Translations under genes and position numbers: made by a program
NCBI RefSeq assembly: GCF_009797025.1
Contig: NZ_CP047027.1
Span: 806,001-870,000 of the forward strand
Direction of reading: 5' to 3'
DNA length: 64,000 bases
From: Cellulophaga sp. L1A9
GTDB lineage: Bacteria > Bacteroidota > Bacteroidia > Flavobacteriales > Flavobacteriaceae
Shown: positions 44,413-52,806 of the stretch, piece after piece
Layout: each line of letters begins with the position of its first letter
How positions within the stretch are numbered: position 1 is the stretch's first letter
Notes under the pieces: generated by a model
Seen by the model: the letters and a program-made list of their open reading frames with translations, nothing else
The model's database searches: none
What the model was told of the DNA's origin: nothing

Positions 44413-44541
44413 ATGTGGCATTTAAAAAATGACTTACATACTAAAATATTTAAAATACCAAAGTAGGAAACTTTAGAATTTAAACAAGCAGTTGAGAACC
44501 TTGGAAATAAGGCATTTACTGCTTACTCAGACGGAAACTAA
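44413..44541 (+). pseudogene. possible short gene remnant with an in-frame TAG
   Basis: A plus-strand frame from ATG (44413) to TAA (44539-44541) reads MWHLKNDLHTKIFKIPK, then TAG at 44464-44466, then ETLEFKQAVENLGNKAFTAY and SDGN before the stop. Both halves look protein-like and the frame is kept across the TAG, as in a decayed gene. The family is not recognised. At 43 codons, chance cannot be ruled out. Confidence 0.25.
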
Positions 44542-44604
44542 AACAATTTTCGTGTATTAACATTACAATAGCTAAACCGCCACAACCAATTAAAAAAAAA
44601 AAAA

Positions 44605-45051
44605 ATGAAGATCATCCTTACGTTTTTCTTTGCTATACTACTTGCTAATTCTTGTAAACCTTCCAATTCTGAATTATTGTATGGGACCTGGAAGCATTCT
44701 GAAATTAGAGAGCAAAAAAATGATTATGATATAATGAACATTCAAGAAGGAACCTCTAGCGAAACAATATATACGGAAACGGACTTAAAACAATCAAAAA
44801 CCGCTACAACAGTTCAAGACTTTTATTTAGTTTTTGATAATGAAACAAACTATATAGAATACAAGGTAGGTATGGGGATGAAATTTGGGTTTAAACTTTC
44901 TAACGATACTATTTACAGCAATGGCGAACCAGAATTTAAAATAGTCTCCGTTACCAATAAAGTACTGAATTTAAAAAAACTGAAAACAGGAAAACCAGTA
45001 AATTATATAAAGTCTAATGATGATTTATCTAAATTCGAGATACTTAACTAA
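44605..45051 (+). CDS. lipoprotein with lipocalin-like domain
   Basis: 148 residues. Signal MKIILTFFFAILLANSC gives lipid Cys17. The mature part begins with LLYGTWKHSEI, the G-x-W strand of lipocalin-like domains, and continues as short strands (DFYLVFDNETNYIEYKVG, EFKIVSVTNKVLNLKKL). It may bind a small hydrophobic ligand; the function is unknown. A 13-base A run precedes the ATG. Confidence 0.7.
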   Translation: MKIILTFFFAILLANSCKPSNSELLYGTWKHSEIREQKNDYDIMNIQEGTSSETIYTETDLKQSKTATTVQDFYLVFDNETNYIEYKVGMGMKFGFKLSNDTIYSNGEPEFKIVSVTNKVLNLKKLKTGKPVNYIKSNDDLSKFEILN

Positions 45052-45162
45052 ATACTTACAACAAATCATGGGGCTTGAACTTGTTTATTAATTCCCTGAT
45101 TTTTTTAAAAAAAATGGCTTTTAAAAATGAAAGTTTTGGTAAAGTAATAAATCAAATTATTT

Positions 45163-45534
45163 ATGATGATGAAAAAATATACCATTCAAAAATCGCCTTT
45201 TATAGTACCTACTACCGACGGTAAAAGAATAGAAGAACATTTTGGTAAAACAAGCAAAGGTGGCGACCAGTTGAGCGTTGCACACATGATTGCTCCTCCA
45301 GGATGGAGTGAACCTTTTCAAACACCAGAATTTGATGAGTACACGTATATCATCAAAGGGAAAAAACAATTCAGTATTGACAACGAGACTATTATTTTAG
45401 AAGCCGGACAGTCTATAAAAATAGAAAAGAACACACGTGTTCAATATGCTAATCCGTTTGAGCAAGAATGTGAATATCTAGCCATCTGCCTACCTGCTTT
45501 TGATTTCACAAAAGTTCATAGAGAAGATTTATAA
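45163..45534 (+). CDS. cupin-domain protein
   Basis: 123 residues, a single small beta-barrel. Visible are the substrate-facing EFDEYTYIIKGKKQFSIDNETIILEAGQSIKIEKNTRVQYANP and a C-terminal ECEYLAICLPAF. The first cupin motif lacks the usual His pair, so metal binding is doubtful. Three ATG codons open the frame (45163-45171). It overlaps the alpha/beta-hydrolase gene by one base (TAATG), and a VOC protein follows, suggesting a small-molecule catabolic or detoxifying operon. Confidence 0.85.
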   Translation: MMMKKYTIQKSPFIVPTTDGKRIEEHFGKTSKGGDQLSVAHMIAPPGWSEPFQTPEFDEYTYIIKGKKQFSIDNETIILEAGQSIKIEKNTRVQYANPFEQECEYLAICLPAFDFTKVHREDL

Positions 45535-46376
45535 TGAAAAAAATACTCAATAAATATATCCCTTTATTTTACGGTAGCTATTTTAACTCTGTTGCTTTAG
45601 TATCAAAGGAGAAAGCCGCTAAAAAAGCATTCAAACTATTTTGCTCCCCCCGAAAAGGACGAGTCTTAGAGCATCAGAAAGAATTTCTTGACCACGCAAA
45701 AAGCGAAACCATTTCAACTGAAGGGGTTGATCTGCAAACCTACAAATGGAAGGGCTCTAAAGAAACAGTATTATTGCTTCATGGTTGGGAAAGTAACGTA
45801 TATCGCTGGAGGAATTTAATTGCTTTTTTACAAAAAGAAGATTATGATATTATCGCATTTGATGCACCAGGGCAAGGTTATTCATCTGGAAGCATTCTTA
45901 ATGTGCCTTTATACACACTTTGTACGGAAAAAATTATCGCTACTCATAATCCAAAATATATTATTGGCCACTCCATGGGGGGAATGACCATGATGTATAA
46001 TCAATATAAGCACCCAGATAACTCCATTCAAAAGTTTATTTCTCTTGGTTCGCCCTCCGAGCTTTCTGAAATTGTAGATGACTACCAAAATTTATTAAAA
46101 TTCAACTCCGTTGTAAAGAATAGTCTAAACAATTACTTTAAACATAATTTTAATTTTACAATTGACGAGTTTTCTATTGCTGAATTTTCTAGAAACATTA
46201 CTAAAAAAGGATTAATTATACATGATGAGTTTGATAAAATAGCCCCTTACAGTGCCGCAGAACGCATCCATAAAAATTGGAAAAACAGCAGGTTAATAAA
46301 AACGCAAGGCTTAGGGCATTCTTTGCATCAAGAAGAAGTAAATAATGAGATTCTTACATTTCTTAAATCGGAATAA
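45534..46376 (+). CDS. alpha/beta-hydrolase
   Basis: 280 residues of the alpha/beta-hydrolase fold, no signal peptide. The oxyanion-hole strand is VLLLHGWESNVYRW, followed by DIIAFDAPGQGYSSG. The nucleophile elbow is IIGHSMGGMTMMY. The acid is in IHDEFDKIAPY and the catalytic His in GLGHSLHQEE. It is a probable carboxyl-ester or related hydrolase of unknown substrate. It is coupled to the cupin gene and lies 25 bases before the VOC gene. Confidence 0.92.
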   Translation: MKKILNKYIPLFYGSYFNSVALVSKEKAAKKAFKLFCSPRKGRVLEHQKEFLDHAKSETISTEGVDLQTYKWKGSKETVLLLHGWESNVYRWRNLIAFLQKEDYDIIAFDAPGQGYSSGSILNVPLYTLCTEKIIATHNPKYIIGHSMGGMTMMYNQYKHPDNSIQKFISLGSPSELSEIVDDYQNLLKFNSVVKNSLNNYFKHNFNFTIDEFSIAEFSRNITKKGLIIHDEFDKIAPYSAAERIHKNWKNSRLIKTQGLGHSLHQEEVNNEILTFLKSE

Positions 46377-46401
46377 AATACTATTTTTAAAATAAAAAAT
46401 T

Positions 46402-46827
46402 ATGTCAGCAGTTACTCCTTTTCACATTGCAATACCCGTGCATAACCTAGCAGAATGTAGAACGTTTTATCGTGATGTATTAAATTGTGAAGAAGGTCGT
46501 AGCAGTGACCAATGGGTAGATTTTAATTTATTCGGACATCAATTAGTGATCCACTACAAACCAAAAACTACCAAGGAAGAAATGCACCACAATCCTGTTG
46601 ATGGCCACGATGTTCCTGTTCCTCACTATGGCGTTGTTTTACCATGGGAGGTCTTCCAAAGTTTTTCTGAAGAATTAAGAACAAAAGGAGTGAAATTTAT
46701 CATTGAACCCTATATAAGATTTCAAGGTTTGGTTGGAGAACAAGCAACCATGTTTTTCTTAGATCCTGCAGGTAATGCTTTAGAGTTTAAAGCCTTTAAA
46801 GACATGAAACAATTGTTTGCTAAATAA
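46402..46827 (+). CDS. VOC-family (glyoxalase/dioxygenase fold) protein
   Basis: 141 residues with two beta-alpha-beta-beta-beta modules: [29 protein letters not shown] and, in the second half, [33 protein letters not shown]. Metal-ligand positions are His in FHIAIPV, His in HYGVVL and Glu in NALEFKAF. It probably binds a divalent metal and acts on a small substrate. It is the last gene of the cupin/hydrolase/VOC operon, ending 3 bases before the convergent PAS kinase gene. Confidence 0.9.
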   Translation: MSAVTPFHIAIPVHNLAECRTFYRDVLNCEEGRSSDQWVDFNLFGHQLVIHYKPKTTKEEMHHNPVDGHDVPVPHYGVVLPWEVFQSFSEELRTKGVKFIIEPYIRFQGLVGEQATMFFLDPAGNALEFKAFKDMKQLFAK

Positions 46828-46830
46828 GAC

Positions 46831-47886
46831 CTACTTAAAAGTAATTGTAAACGTTGTACCTACATTTACAGCACTGGTCACGGCTATTTCCCCTCCCATT
46901 TCCGTAATATGGCTATGCACCAAATACAAACCAACTCCTTTACTGTCTTTTGTTGAATGAAAGCGTTGGTTAAGATTAAAAATCTTACCCTCTACTTCAT
47001 CCATATTAAAACCTAGTCCATTATCCGAAAAGACTACTGTTTGTTTACCCGCTACAATTCTAGATTCAATATTTAGTACAGGAAAAACATCAGGCCTAGC
47101 ATATTTAATGGAATTTGTAATTAAATTCAGATAAATACTCTCCATAAAATTTCTATTAAACAAGAGCTCATCAAAAGCTGAAAAATTGGTTACTATTTTA
47201 GCTTTTGAGTCATGAATCAATGCACTAATTGAAGACTGAACTATGCGTGCTATTTTTGAAAGTGAAATTAATTCACGAGAAGATTCTAGCTGCTCTGTTT
47301 CTGTCAATGAATCTACATAATTATTTAAAGAGTCTTTAAGACCTTCTGTTGATCTACTTATCAGATCAAAAACCTGAAGCGTTTCTGGATCCGTAATTTT
47401 ACTTACATCTAAAATATTACATAAGGTAAGTAGGTTGTTAACGGGAGATCTTAAGTCGTGGGAGGTTTTAAAGTTTAGATTTTTAAGGTTTTTATTCTTT
47501 TTATCTAAAGAGAGTAAGTGCACTGCTCGTTCTGATTCTAATTTTTTCTTGTAGGTGATATTTTTTGCTATGGCGTAAATTAAGCGCTCATCTGGCAGCG
47601 GTATTGCTGTCCAATCCAACCAAATGATGTTGCCCGATTTGCTCACATACCTGTTCTCGAAATTCAGTAACGGAAGGCTCTTTTTTAAATTTTTTCTATT
47701 TGAAGCTGTCCTTAACCGATCTTCCTCGTAAATAAAATCACTTATTTTCCTAGAAAGTAATTCTTCTTTTGAATACTCTAAGAGATTTATTAATGCCGGA
47801 TTTATTTTCTTAAAATACCCATCGTACCCCGCTATACAAAGCAGATCACGTGACACTTCAAAAAAAGGCTCTAGGCTATATGGCAT
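46831..47886 (-). CDS. cytoplasmic PAS-domain sensor histidine kinase
   Basis: 351 residues with no membrane helix. A PAS domain is at ~8-120 (LLCIAGYDGYFKKINPALINLLEYSKEELLSRKISDFIYEEDR, NRYVSKSGNIIWLDWTAIP). A HisKA-like helix has the acceptor His in KTSHDLRSPVNNLL. A HATPase domain has NLITNSIKYA, VFSDNGLGFNMDEV and KGVGLYLVHSHI. It is an orphan: no response regulator is adjacent. It might signal to a stand-alone receiver such as that at 22073-22495, but nothing here proves that. Confidence 0.93.
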   Translation of the reverse strand: MPYSLEPFFEVSRDLLCIAGYDGYFKKINPALINLLEYSKEELLSRKISDFIYEEDRLRTASNRKNLKKSLPLLNFENRYVSKSGNIIWLDWTAIPLPDERLIYAIAKNITYKKKLESERAVHLLSLDKKNKNLKNLNFKTSHDLRSPVNNLLTLCNILDVSKITDPETLQVFDLISRSTEGLKDSLNNYVDSLTETEQLESSRELISLSKIARIVQSSISALIHDSKAKIVTNFSAFDELLFNRNFMESIYLNLITNSIKYARPDVFPVLNIESRIVAGKQTVVFSDNGLGFNMDEVEGKIFNLNQRFHSTKDSKGVGLYLVHSHITEMGGEIAVTSAVNVGTTFTITFK

Positions 47887-47959
47887 TAATTTTTATACGT
47901 TAGTAAAAACTATTGAGGCCTAAGATTAAACCTCAATAGCTAACAAAATACCTTCTGAT

Positions 47960-48844
47960 TTATTTTCTACTTCTATGACGATCGCGCGCCAACAACGTAT
48001 TTTTAAGAAGCATTGCAATCGTCATAGGCCCCACCCCACCTGGAACAGGAGTAATGAAACTCGCTTTTTTACTTACATTCTCAAAATCTACATCTCCTGT
48101 AATATAGTATCCTTTTTCATAAGAATCATCTGCGACCCTTGTAATACCCACATCTATAATTACCGCATCGTCTTTAATCATTTCTGCTTTCAAGAATTTA
48201 GGAACTCCTAATGCAGAAATTACAATATCTGCTTGAGAAATAATTTGAGTAATGTTCTTCGTATGGCTGTGTGTTAAAGTTACCGTTGAATTTCCTGGCC
48301 ACCCTTTTCTTCCCATTAAAATACTCATAGGTCTCCCTACAATATGACTCCTACCAATAACTACGGTATGCTTCCCTTTAGTATCTACATTATAACGTTC
48401 TAAAAGCTCTAATATTCCAAAAGGAGTTGCCGGAATAAACGTACTCATATCTAAAGCCATTTTACCAAAATTCATAGGATGAAAACCATCTACGTCTTTA
48501 TCTGGATCTACAGCCAACAATACCTTTTGAGTATCTATTTGTGGAGGTAATGGCAATTGTACGATAAACCCATCTATATCCTCGTTTTTATTTAATTCTT
48601 CAATCTTATTTAAAAGCTCTAGTTCTGATGTTGTACTTGGCATTCTAACCAAAGTAGATTCAAAACCAACTTTTTCACAAGACCTAACTTTACTACCAAC
48701 ATAAGTTAAACTTGCACCATCACTACCCACTAATATCGCCGCTAAATGAGGTACCTTCTCCCCTTTTTCGCGCATTTTAGCAACCTGAATTGCAATCTCT
48801 TCTTTTATTTCGTTGGATACTTTTTTCCCGTCTAATATTTCCAT
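47960..48844 (-). CDS. folD: methylenetetrahydrofolate dehydrogenase/cyclohydrolase
   Basis: A 294-residue bifunctional enzyme of one-carbon metabolism, oxidising 5,10-methylene-THF and hydrolysing the methenyl form. Diagnostic stretches are LAAILVGSDGASLTYVGSKVRSCEKVGF (catalytic Lys in YVGSK), GFIVQLPLPPQIDTQKVLLAVDPDKDVDGFHPMNFG, VVIGRSHIVGRPMSILM (NADP site) and FITPVPGGVGPMTIAMLL. Length and motifs are standard. It follows ffh on the same strand by 48 bases. Confidence 0.97.
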   Translation of the reverse strand: MEILDGKKVSNEIKEEIAIQVAKMREKGEKVPHLAAILVGSDGASLTYVGSKVRSCEKVGFESTLVRMPSTTSELELLNKIEELNKNEDIDGFIVQLPLPPQIDTQKVLLAVDPDKDVDGFHPMNFGKMALDMSTFIPATPFGILELLERYNVDTKGKHTVVIGRSHIVGRPMSILMGRKGWPGNSTVTLTHSHTKNITQIISQADIVISALGVPKFLKAEMIKDDAVIIDVGITRVADDSYEKGYYITGDVDFENVSKKASFITPVPGGVGPMTIAMLLKNTLLARDRHRSRK

Positions 48845-48892
48845 GGTATGGGTTACTTCGTTTATTAAGTAGTTATCTTAAGTTGTCTATTG

Positions 48893-50230
48893 TTATTGCA
48901 TGCCTTTCATAGCACCCATCATTTGCATCATCTTCTTACCGCCACCACCTTGCATCATTTTCATCATTTTACTCATCTGATCAAACTGCTTTAACAATTG
49001 GTTTATTTCTTGAATAGATCTTCCACTACCTTTAGCAATACGTTTTTTTCTACTCGCATCTAATTTTGCAGGCGTTGCTCTTTCAAATGGCGTCATAGAA
49101 TGAATAATAGCTTCTACATGCTTAAAAGCATCATCATCTATATCTAGACCTTTTAATGCTTTTCCTGCACCAGGAATCATCCCCATAAGGTCTTTAATGC
49201 TACCCATTTTCTTAATTTGCTGAATCTGACTTAAAAAGTCATCAAAACCAAACTGATTTTTAGCAATTTTCTTTTGAATTTTACGACTCTCTTCTTCATC
49301 AAACTGCTCTTGCGCTCTTTCTACCAGTGATACAACATCACCCATACCCAAGATACGTTCTGCCATACGTGCAGGATAGAATACATCAATAGCATCCATT
49401 TTCTCACCCGTACCAATAAATTTAATTGGTTTATTTACAACAGACTTAATAGAAATAGCAGCACCACCACGAGTATCTCCATCTAATTTAGTAAGGATAA
49501 CCCCATCAAAATTTAATATATCATTGAAGGCCTTTGCTGTATTTACTGCATCTTGCCCTGTCATAGCATCTACTACAAACAAGGTTTCTTGAGGCTGAAT
49601 TGCTTTGTGAATGTTAGCAATTTCATTCATCATTTCTTCATCTACAGCTAAACGACCAGCAGTATCAATGATCACTACATTATGACCATTTGCTTTTGCA
49701 TATGCGATACCTGCTTTTGAAATTGCCACAGGATCTGTATTCCCTCGGTCAGAAAACACCTCAACACCTATTTGGTCTCCTACTACAAGCAACTGATCAA
49801 CTGCCGCAGGGCGGTAAACATCACAAGCTACTAATAATGGCTTTTTAGTTTTTTTAGTTTTTAGATAACTCGCAAGTTTCCCAGAAAAAGTAGTTTTTCC
49901 AGAACCCTGCAAACCAGACATTAATATTACAGAAGGGTCTCCAGATAAATTAATTCCTTCAACATCACCCCCCATTAACTCAGTAAGCTCATCCTTTACC
50001 AACTTTACCATTAACTGGCCTGGCTGCAACGCTGTTAAAACGTCTTGACCTAGCGCTTTTTCCTTTACCGTATTGGTAAAATCTTTCGCTATTTTAAAAT
50101 TGACATCAGCATCTAGTAAAGCTCGTCGAACCTCTTTTAAAGTTTCTGCAACATTAATTTCTGTGATTTGACCATGCCCTTTTAGAACATGAAGTGCTTT
50201 ATCTAACTTTTCGCTTAAATTATCAAACAT
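48893..50230 (-). CDS. ffh: signal recognition particle protein (SRP54 homologue)
   Basis: A 445-residue GTPase that binds 4.5S RNA and signal sequences for co-translational targeting to the membrane. The N domain begins MFDNLSEKLDKALHVLKGHG. G-domain motifs are LMSGLQGSGKTTFSGKLA, DTAGRLAVD and TKLDGDTRGGAA. The M domain ends in a Met-rich tail (QMSKMMKMMQGGGGKKMMQM). A TAAATTTG -7 box lies 26 bases upstream. It is followed by folD. Confidence 0.98.
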   Translation of the reverse strand: MFDNLSEKLDKALHVLKGHGQITEINVAETLKEVRRALLDADVNFKIAKDFTNTVKEKALGQDVLTALQPGQLMVKLVKDELTELMGGDVEGINLSGDPSVILMSGLQGSGKTTFSGKLASYLKTKKTKKPLLVACDVYRPAAVDQLLVVGDQIGVEVFSDRGNTDPVAISKAGIAYAKANGHNVVIIDTAGRLAVDEEMMNEIANIHKAIQPQETLFVVDAMTGQDAVNTAKAFNDILNFDGVILTKLDGDTRGGAAISIKSVVNKPIKFIGTGEKMDAIDVFYPARMAERILGMGDVVSLVERAQEQFDEEESRKIQKKIAKNQFGFDDFLSQIQQIKKMGSIKDLMGMIPGAGKALKGLDIDDDAFKHVEAIIHSMTPFERATPAKLDASRKKRIAKGSGRSIQEINQLLKQFDQMSKMMKMMQGGGGKKMMQMMGAMKGMQ

Positions 50231-50256
50231 AGTATTACCTTAATTATCAAGTGTTG

Positions 50257-50264
50257 CAAATTTA
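50257..50264 (-). promoter_or_regulatory. TAAATTTG -7 box of ffh
   Basis: An exact TAnnTTTG match on the minus strand, 26 bases before the ffh ATG. No well-placed -33 TTG is visible. Confidence 0.5.
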
Positions 50265-50311
50265 ATAATAACAATGGGAAGTCTGAAGTTAGATTGAAAA
50301 AATATATGCAC

Positions 50312-50340
50312 AAAAAAAAGGCAGCTTTTTTACAGCTGCC
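50312..50340 (-). terminator. terminator after the five-module lipoprotein gene
   Basis: On the minus strand, GGCAGCT and AGCTGCC arms with a short loop are followed by TTTTTTTT. It isolates the lipoprotein transcript from ffh. Confidence 0.88.
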
Positions 50341-50366
50341 CATTTTCAAATCTGAAACCTAAATTC

Positions 50367-52076
50367 TTAGTTACATGTTTTGGTTAAAAGAAGTGTTTCT
50401 TCTCCTCTTTTTATTTTAAATAAATTATCTGCACATTCTATTACAGTCCATTCGCCTTCATAATTAGCTAAGGCCATAGTCAGGTTATTAAATTTCAAGA
50501 CAGCACCAGATAGCTCCCAATTCCCTTCTTCAACCACTACTTCACTGGTATTATACACATGAATATTCTCATTAGAAAAATCAATATCTAGCGCATCAAA
50601 GAAAGTACCATCAAGATTTGAAACTGTCCATCTACAAGATTGTATGACATCATAAATATATGCCTCTTCACAAACTGTACTGAGATCCTCACAATCTCTT
50701 AGCAACACATTTTCGTATATTAACTCGGTTTCGTTGTAAATTTCTATACTTAATTGTGTGTTAGAACTCGCTAAAACTTTCCATCTTTCAGCAATCAACT
50801 CTTGATTTACATTGTAAAACACGATAGAATTATTAACTATTGCCCAAGTGGCATAGGTATCTATCTCAAATAAATCTCCGTTTTCGTCTACAAACTTTAC
50901 AGCTCCGTTTTCTAAAAACTTGATTGTATATAATCCAATACTTGAACTACTAGGAACAGCAAACTTCCATTTACATTCTTCTAATAAAACTTCCAACTCG
51001 TCATTTGAGTTGTTATCAGGTAACTCACAATCTTTTTTAAGGATAATTCTATCGCCATCACTTTCAAAAAGCTTTATTCTACCCGCTTCCAATTCATACA
51101 CAGACCATTCTAGAGAAAAATCTACAAGCTCATAAAATTCTAAGTTCAAGAAAACTCCATCATCATTGGCACTAGTGCTCCAAGTACCTTCAAAAATGTT
51201 CCCTACACTATTATATACTTCTACAGTACCATCTGCTGTAAAATTCATGGTATACGCAAAATATTGTTCTGTTTGATATTGATTGTATCTCTTTACTTCT
51301 TTTACTAAAAAGCCACAGTCTACTAAATAAGCATCTAATTCTTCCTTACTAAAATCATCATCATTATAATCGTCATCATCATCTTCATCACAAGAATCTT
51401 TAGCATTACTTAAAGCTAAGGCTAACTCTTCATTAGAATTTACAGTGATTATTGTTTCATCATATAGTTTTAGGGAAACAGGGAAATTTAAACTTACCAC
51501 ATCATTATCACCTAAATCATTGAAGAAAAACCTCAACTCTTTATCACTTTCTACGGCAACACTTCCTGTTTGCTGGCTATTCGTATCATAGGTAAAAAAG
51601 GTTAATGGATATACAAAATCAATACATTCTATATCATCATCAGCACCATTCTCAATACAGTCATTTGCTAATTCTCGCAAAGCATCTGCATTTGAAATTT
51701 CAATTTCGGTATAATCTGATAAGGTAATTTTTATAGGAAATACAATAGTAAGAAGGTCACTATCATCTTCTAATTGATCAAAAATAGTTTCAATTAATTT
51801 TAAATCTTCGATAGAATCTATCGTTAATTCTAAGCCATTTACCATAACGCTATATGGAAATTGAACCGCTAAACAACTAGAGCCATCTACAATATTATCA
51901 TACGAACCATCTTTCGCAGACGTATCTGTAATTAACTTAGCAGTGCTAGAACTTGCTGTAATTGTTGACTGTTCTTCAGAATCTGGAAGCTCTTCAAATT
52001 CTTCTTGACAAGAAGAAATAAATAATGCACTTACCAATAGGCCTATAAATGCAAAATTTTTAAATACCTTTTTCAT
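50367..52076 (-). CDS. large acidic lipoprotein with 2 + 3 cysteine-bracketed repeat modules
   Basis: 569 residues from the ATG at 52074-52076; a 14-codon upstream extension would spoil the signal peptide. Lipobox FISSC, lipid Cys23. Two related modules at ~68-140 and ~151-229 share an opening C, an FPYS/VYPL strand, an IVFPIKITL/LNFPVSLKL strand and a closing C. A linker of almost only Asp follows (~229-242). Three further modules (~254-350, ~368-462, ~481-568) each start with Cys, carry a TW/NW strand and a W-x-V strand about 22-25 residues later, and end with Cys, a lipocalin-like pattern. It diverges from the ECF sigma gene and carries the same promoter-like motif as the FecR gene, so it is probably a surface-exposed target of that system. 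No family name recognised. Confidence 0.85.
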   Translation of the reverse strand: MKKVFKNFAFIGLLVSALFISSCQEEFEELPDSEEQSTITASSSTAKLITDTSAKDGSYDNIVDGSSCLAVQFPYSVMVNGLELTIDSIEDLKLIETIFDQLEDDSDLLTIVFPIKITLSDYTEIEISNADALRELANDCIENGADDDIECIDFVYPLTFFTYDTNSQQTGSVAVESDKELRFFFNDLGDNDVVSLNFPVSLKLYDETIITVNSNEELALALSNAKDSCDEDDDDDYNDDDFSKEELDAYLVDCGFLVKEVKRYNQYQTEQYFAYTMNFTADGTVEVYNSVGNIFEGTWSTSANDDGVFLNLEFYELVDFSLEWSVYELEAGRIKLFESDGDRIILKKDCELPDNNSNDELEVLLEECKWKFAVPSSSSIGLYTIKFLENGAVKFVDENGDLFEIDTYATWAIVNNSIVFYNVNQELIAERWKVLASSNTQLSIEIYNETELIYENVLLRDCEDLSTVCEEAYIYDVIQSCRWTVSNLDGTFFDALDIDFSNENIHVYNTSEVVVEEGNWELSGAVLKFNNLTMALANYEGEWTVIECADNLFKIKRGEETLLLTKTCN

Positions 52077-52101
52077 AATGATTTGGTTTTCTGTTATTAT
52101 A

Positions 52102-52133
52102 CCATTAAAACAACTCACGTTTAAAAAACCCTA
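52102..52133 (-). promoter_or_regulatory. putative ECF-sigma promoter of the lipoprotein gene
   Basis: Minus strand: TAGGGTTTTT (52133-52124), 12 bases, GTTTTAATGG (52111-52102), then 25 bases to the ATG. The first part (with a preceding G, 11 bases) and the 12-base spacing are identical to the plus-strand site before the FecR gene. Confidence 0.6.
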
Positions 52134-52158
52134 CCAAAACTTTTAATTATTTTTAAAA

Positions 52159-52166
52159 TACCTTTG
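52159..52166 (+). promoter_or_regulatory. TACCTTTG -7 box of the ECF sigma gene
   Basis: An exact TAnnTTTG match 25 bases before the sigma-factor ATG. It suggests that the sigma gene itself is read by the housekeeping polymerase, unlike its anti-sigma and target genes. Confidence 0.5.
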
Positions 52167-52191
52167 AAAAATACTTTTTGATAATTGATTG

Positions 52192-52701
52192 ATGGATACA
52201 CCAAAACAAAACGTTTGTGAGGAGCAAGTTTATAATGAGTTATTTAAAACCAATTCTAAAACGGTCTTTAACTACATATATTATAAATATGGGAATGAAG
52301 AGAAAGCCTATGACGTTGTACAAGAAGCTTTTATAAAACTTTGGGAAAATTGCAAAAAGGTAGCTCCAGAAAAAGCAAAATCGTTTGTATATACGGTTGC
52401 CAATAATTTGTATTTGAATGTCATTAAAGCAGAAAAAGTACGCTTCAAACATGCTAAAGAAACTTTAGAAGTTACCCACGAGTCTCCTGAATTTCTCCTT
52501 GAAGAAAAAGAATTTAAAATAAAGCTTGAGCACGCCTTATCAGATTTACCAGAAAACCAACGCAGCACCTTTTTATTGAATAGGATTGATGGAAAAAGAT
52601 ACAAAGAAATTGCAGAAATGGAAGGTGTGAGTTTAAAAGCCATTGAAAAAAGAATGCATCTAGCACTAAAATCATTACGAGAAAAAATTGACGGAATATA
52701 A
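52192..52701 (+). CDS. ECF-type RNA polymerase sigma factor
   Basis: 169 residues from the ATG at 52192 (MDTPKQNVCEEQVY); a TTG just before it is in frame. Region 2 is VFNYIYYKYGNEEKAYDVVQEAFIKLWENC. Region 4 is ALSDLPENQRSTFLLNRIDGKRYKEIAEMEGVSLKAIEKRMHLALKSLREKI, with the HTH. It would direct polymerase to the anti-sigma/receptor pair and, by motif sharing, to the divergent lipoprotein. The FecR-type anti-sigma gene lies 105 bases downstream, separated by a tandem repeat and a promoter-like element. Confidence 0.94.
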   Translation: MDTPKQNVCEEQVYNELFKTNSKTVFNYIYYKYGNEEKAYDVVQEAFIKLWENCKKVAPEKAKSFVYTVANNLYLNVIKAEKVRFKHAKETLEVTHESPEFLLEEKEFKIKLEHALSDLPENQRSTFLLNRIDGKRYKEIAEMEGVSLKAIEKRMHLALKSLREKIDGI

Positions 52702-52706
52702 TTTTG

Positions 52707-52742
52707 GTTGATAGTTGATAGTTGATAGTTGATAGTTGATAG
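52707..52742. repeat. five tandem copies of GTTGATA
   Basis: Five exact 7-base units (52707-52741) plus one extra G, between the sigma stop codon and the putative ECF promoter of the FecR gene. The perfect identity suggests recent slippage. It could vary in copy number between strains. Confidence 0.95.
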
Positions 52743-52759
52743 AAAATAAAAAAAATAAG

Positions 52760-52791
52760 TAGGGTTTTTACCTCACTAACTGTTATAAGAA
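52760..52791 (+). promoter_or_regulatory. putative ECF-sigma promoter of the FecR/receptor genes
   Basis: TAGGGTTTTT (52760-52769), 12 bases, GTTATAAGAA (52782-52791), then 15 bases to the FecR ATG. It pairs with the minus-strand site at 52102-52133. It lies inside the sigma-to-anti-sigma gap, so the anti-sigma and receptor could be induced separately from the sigma gene. Confidence 0.6.
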
Positions 52792-52806
52792 TATAAAGCA
52801 TAAATT

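Noticed and set aside
45117..45225. Plus-strand frame MAFKNESFGKVINQ overlapping the cupin gene start
   Set aside because: It runs out of frame into the cupin gene and ends within it; the cupin frame is clearly the real one.
22073..47886. Pairing of the stand-alone receiver (22073) with the orphan PAS kinase (46831)
   Set aside because: They are 24 kb apart with no shared site or synteny signal visible; mentioned only as a possibility.
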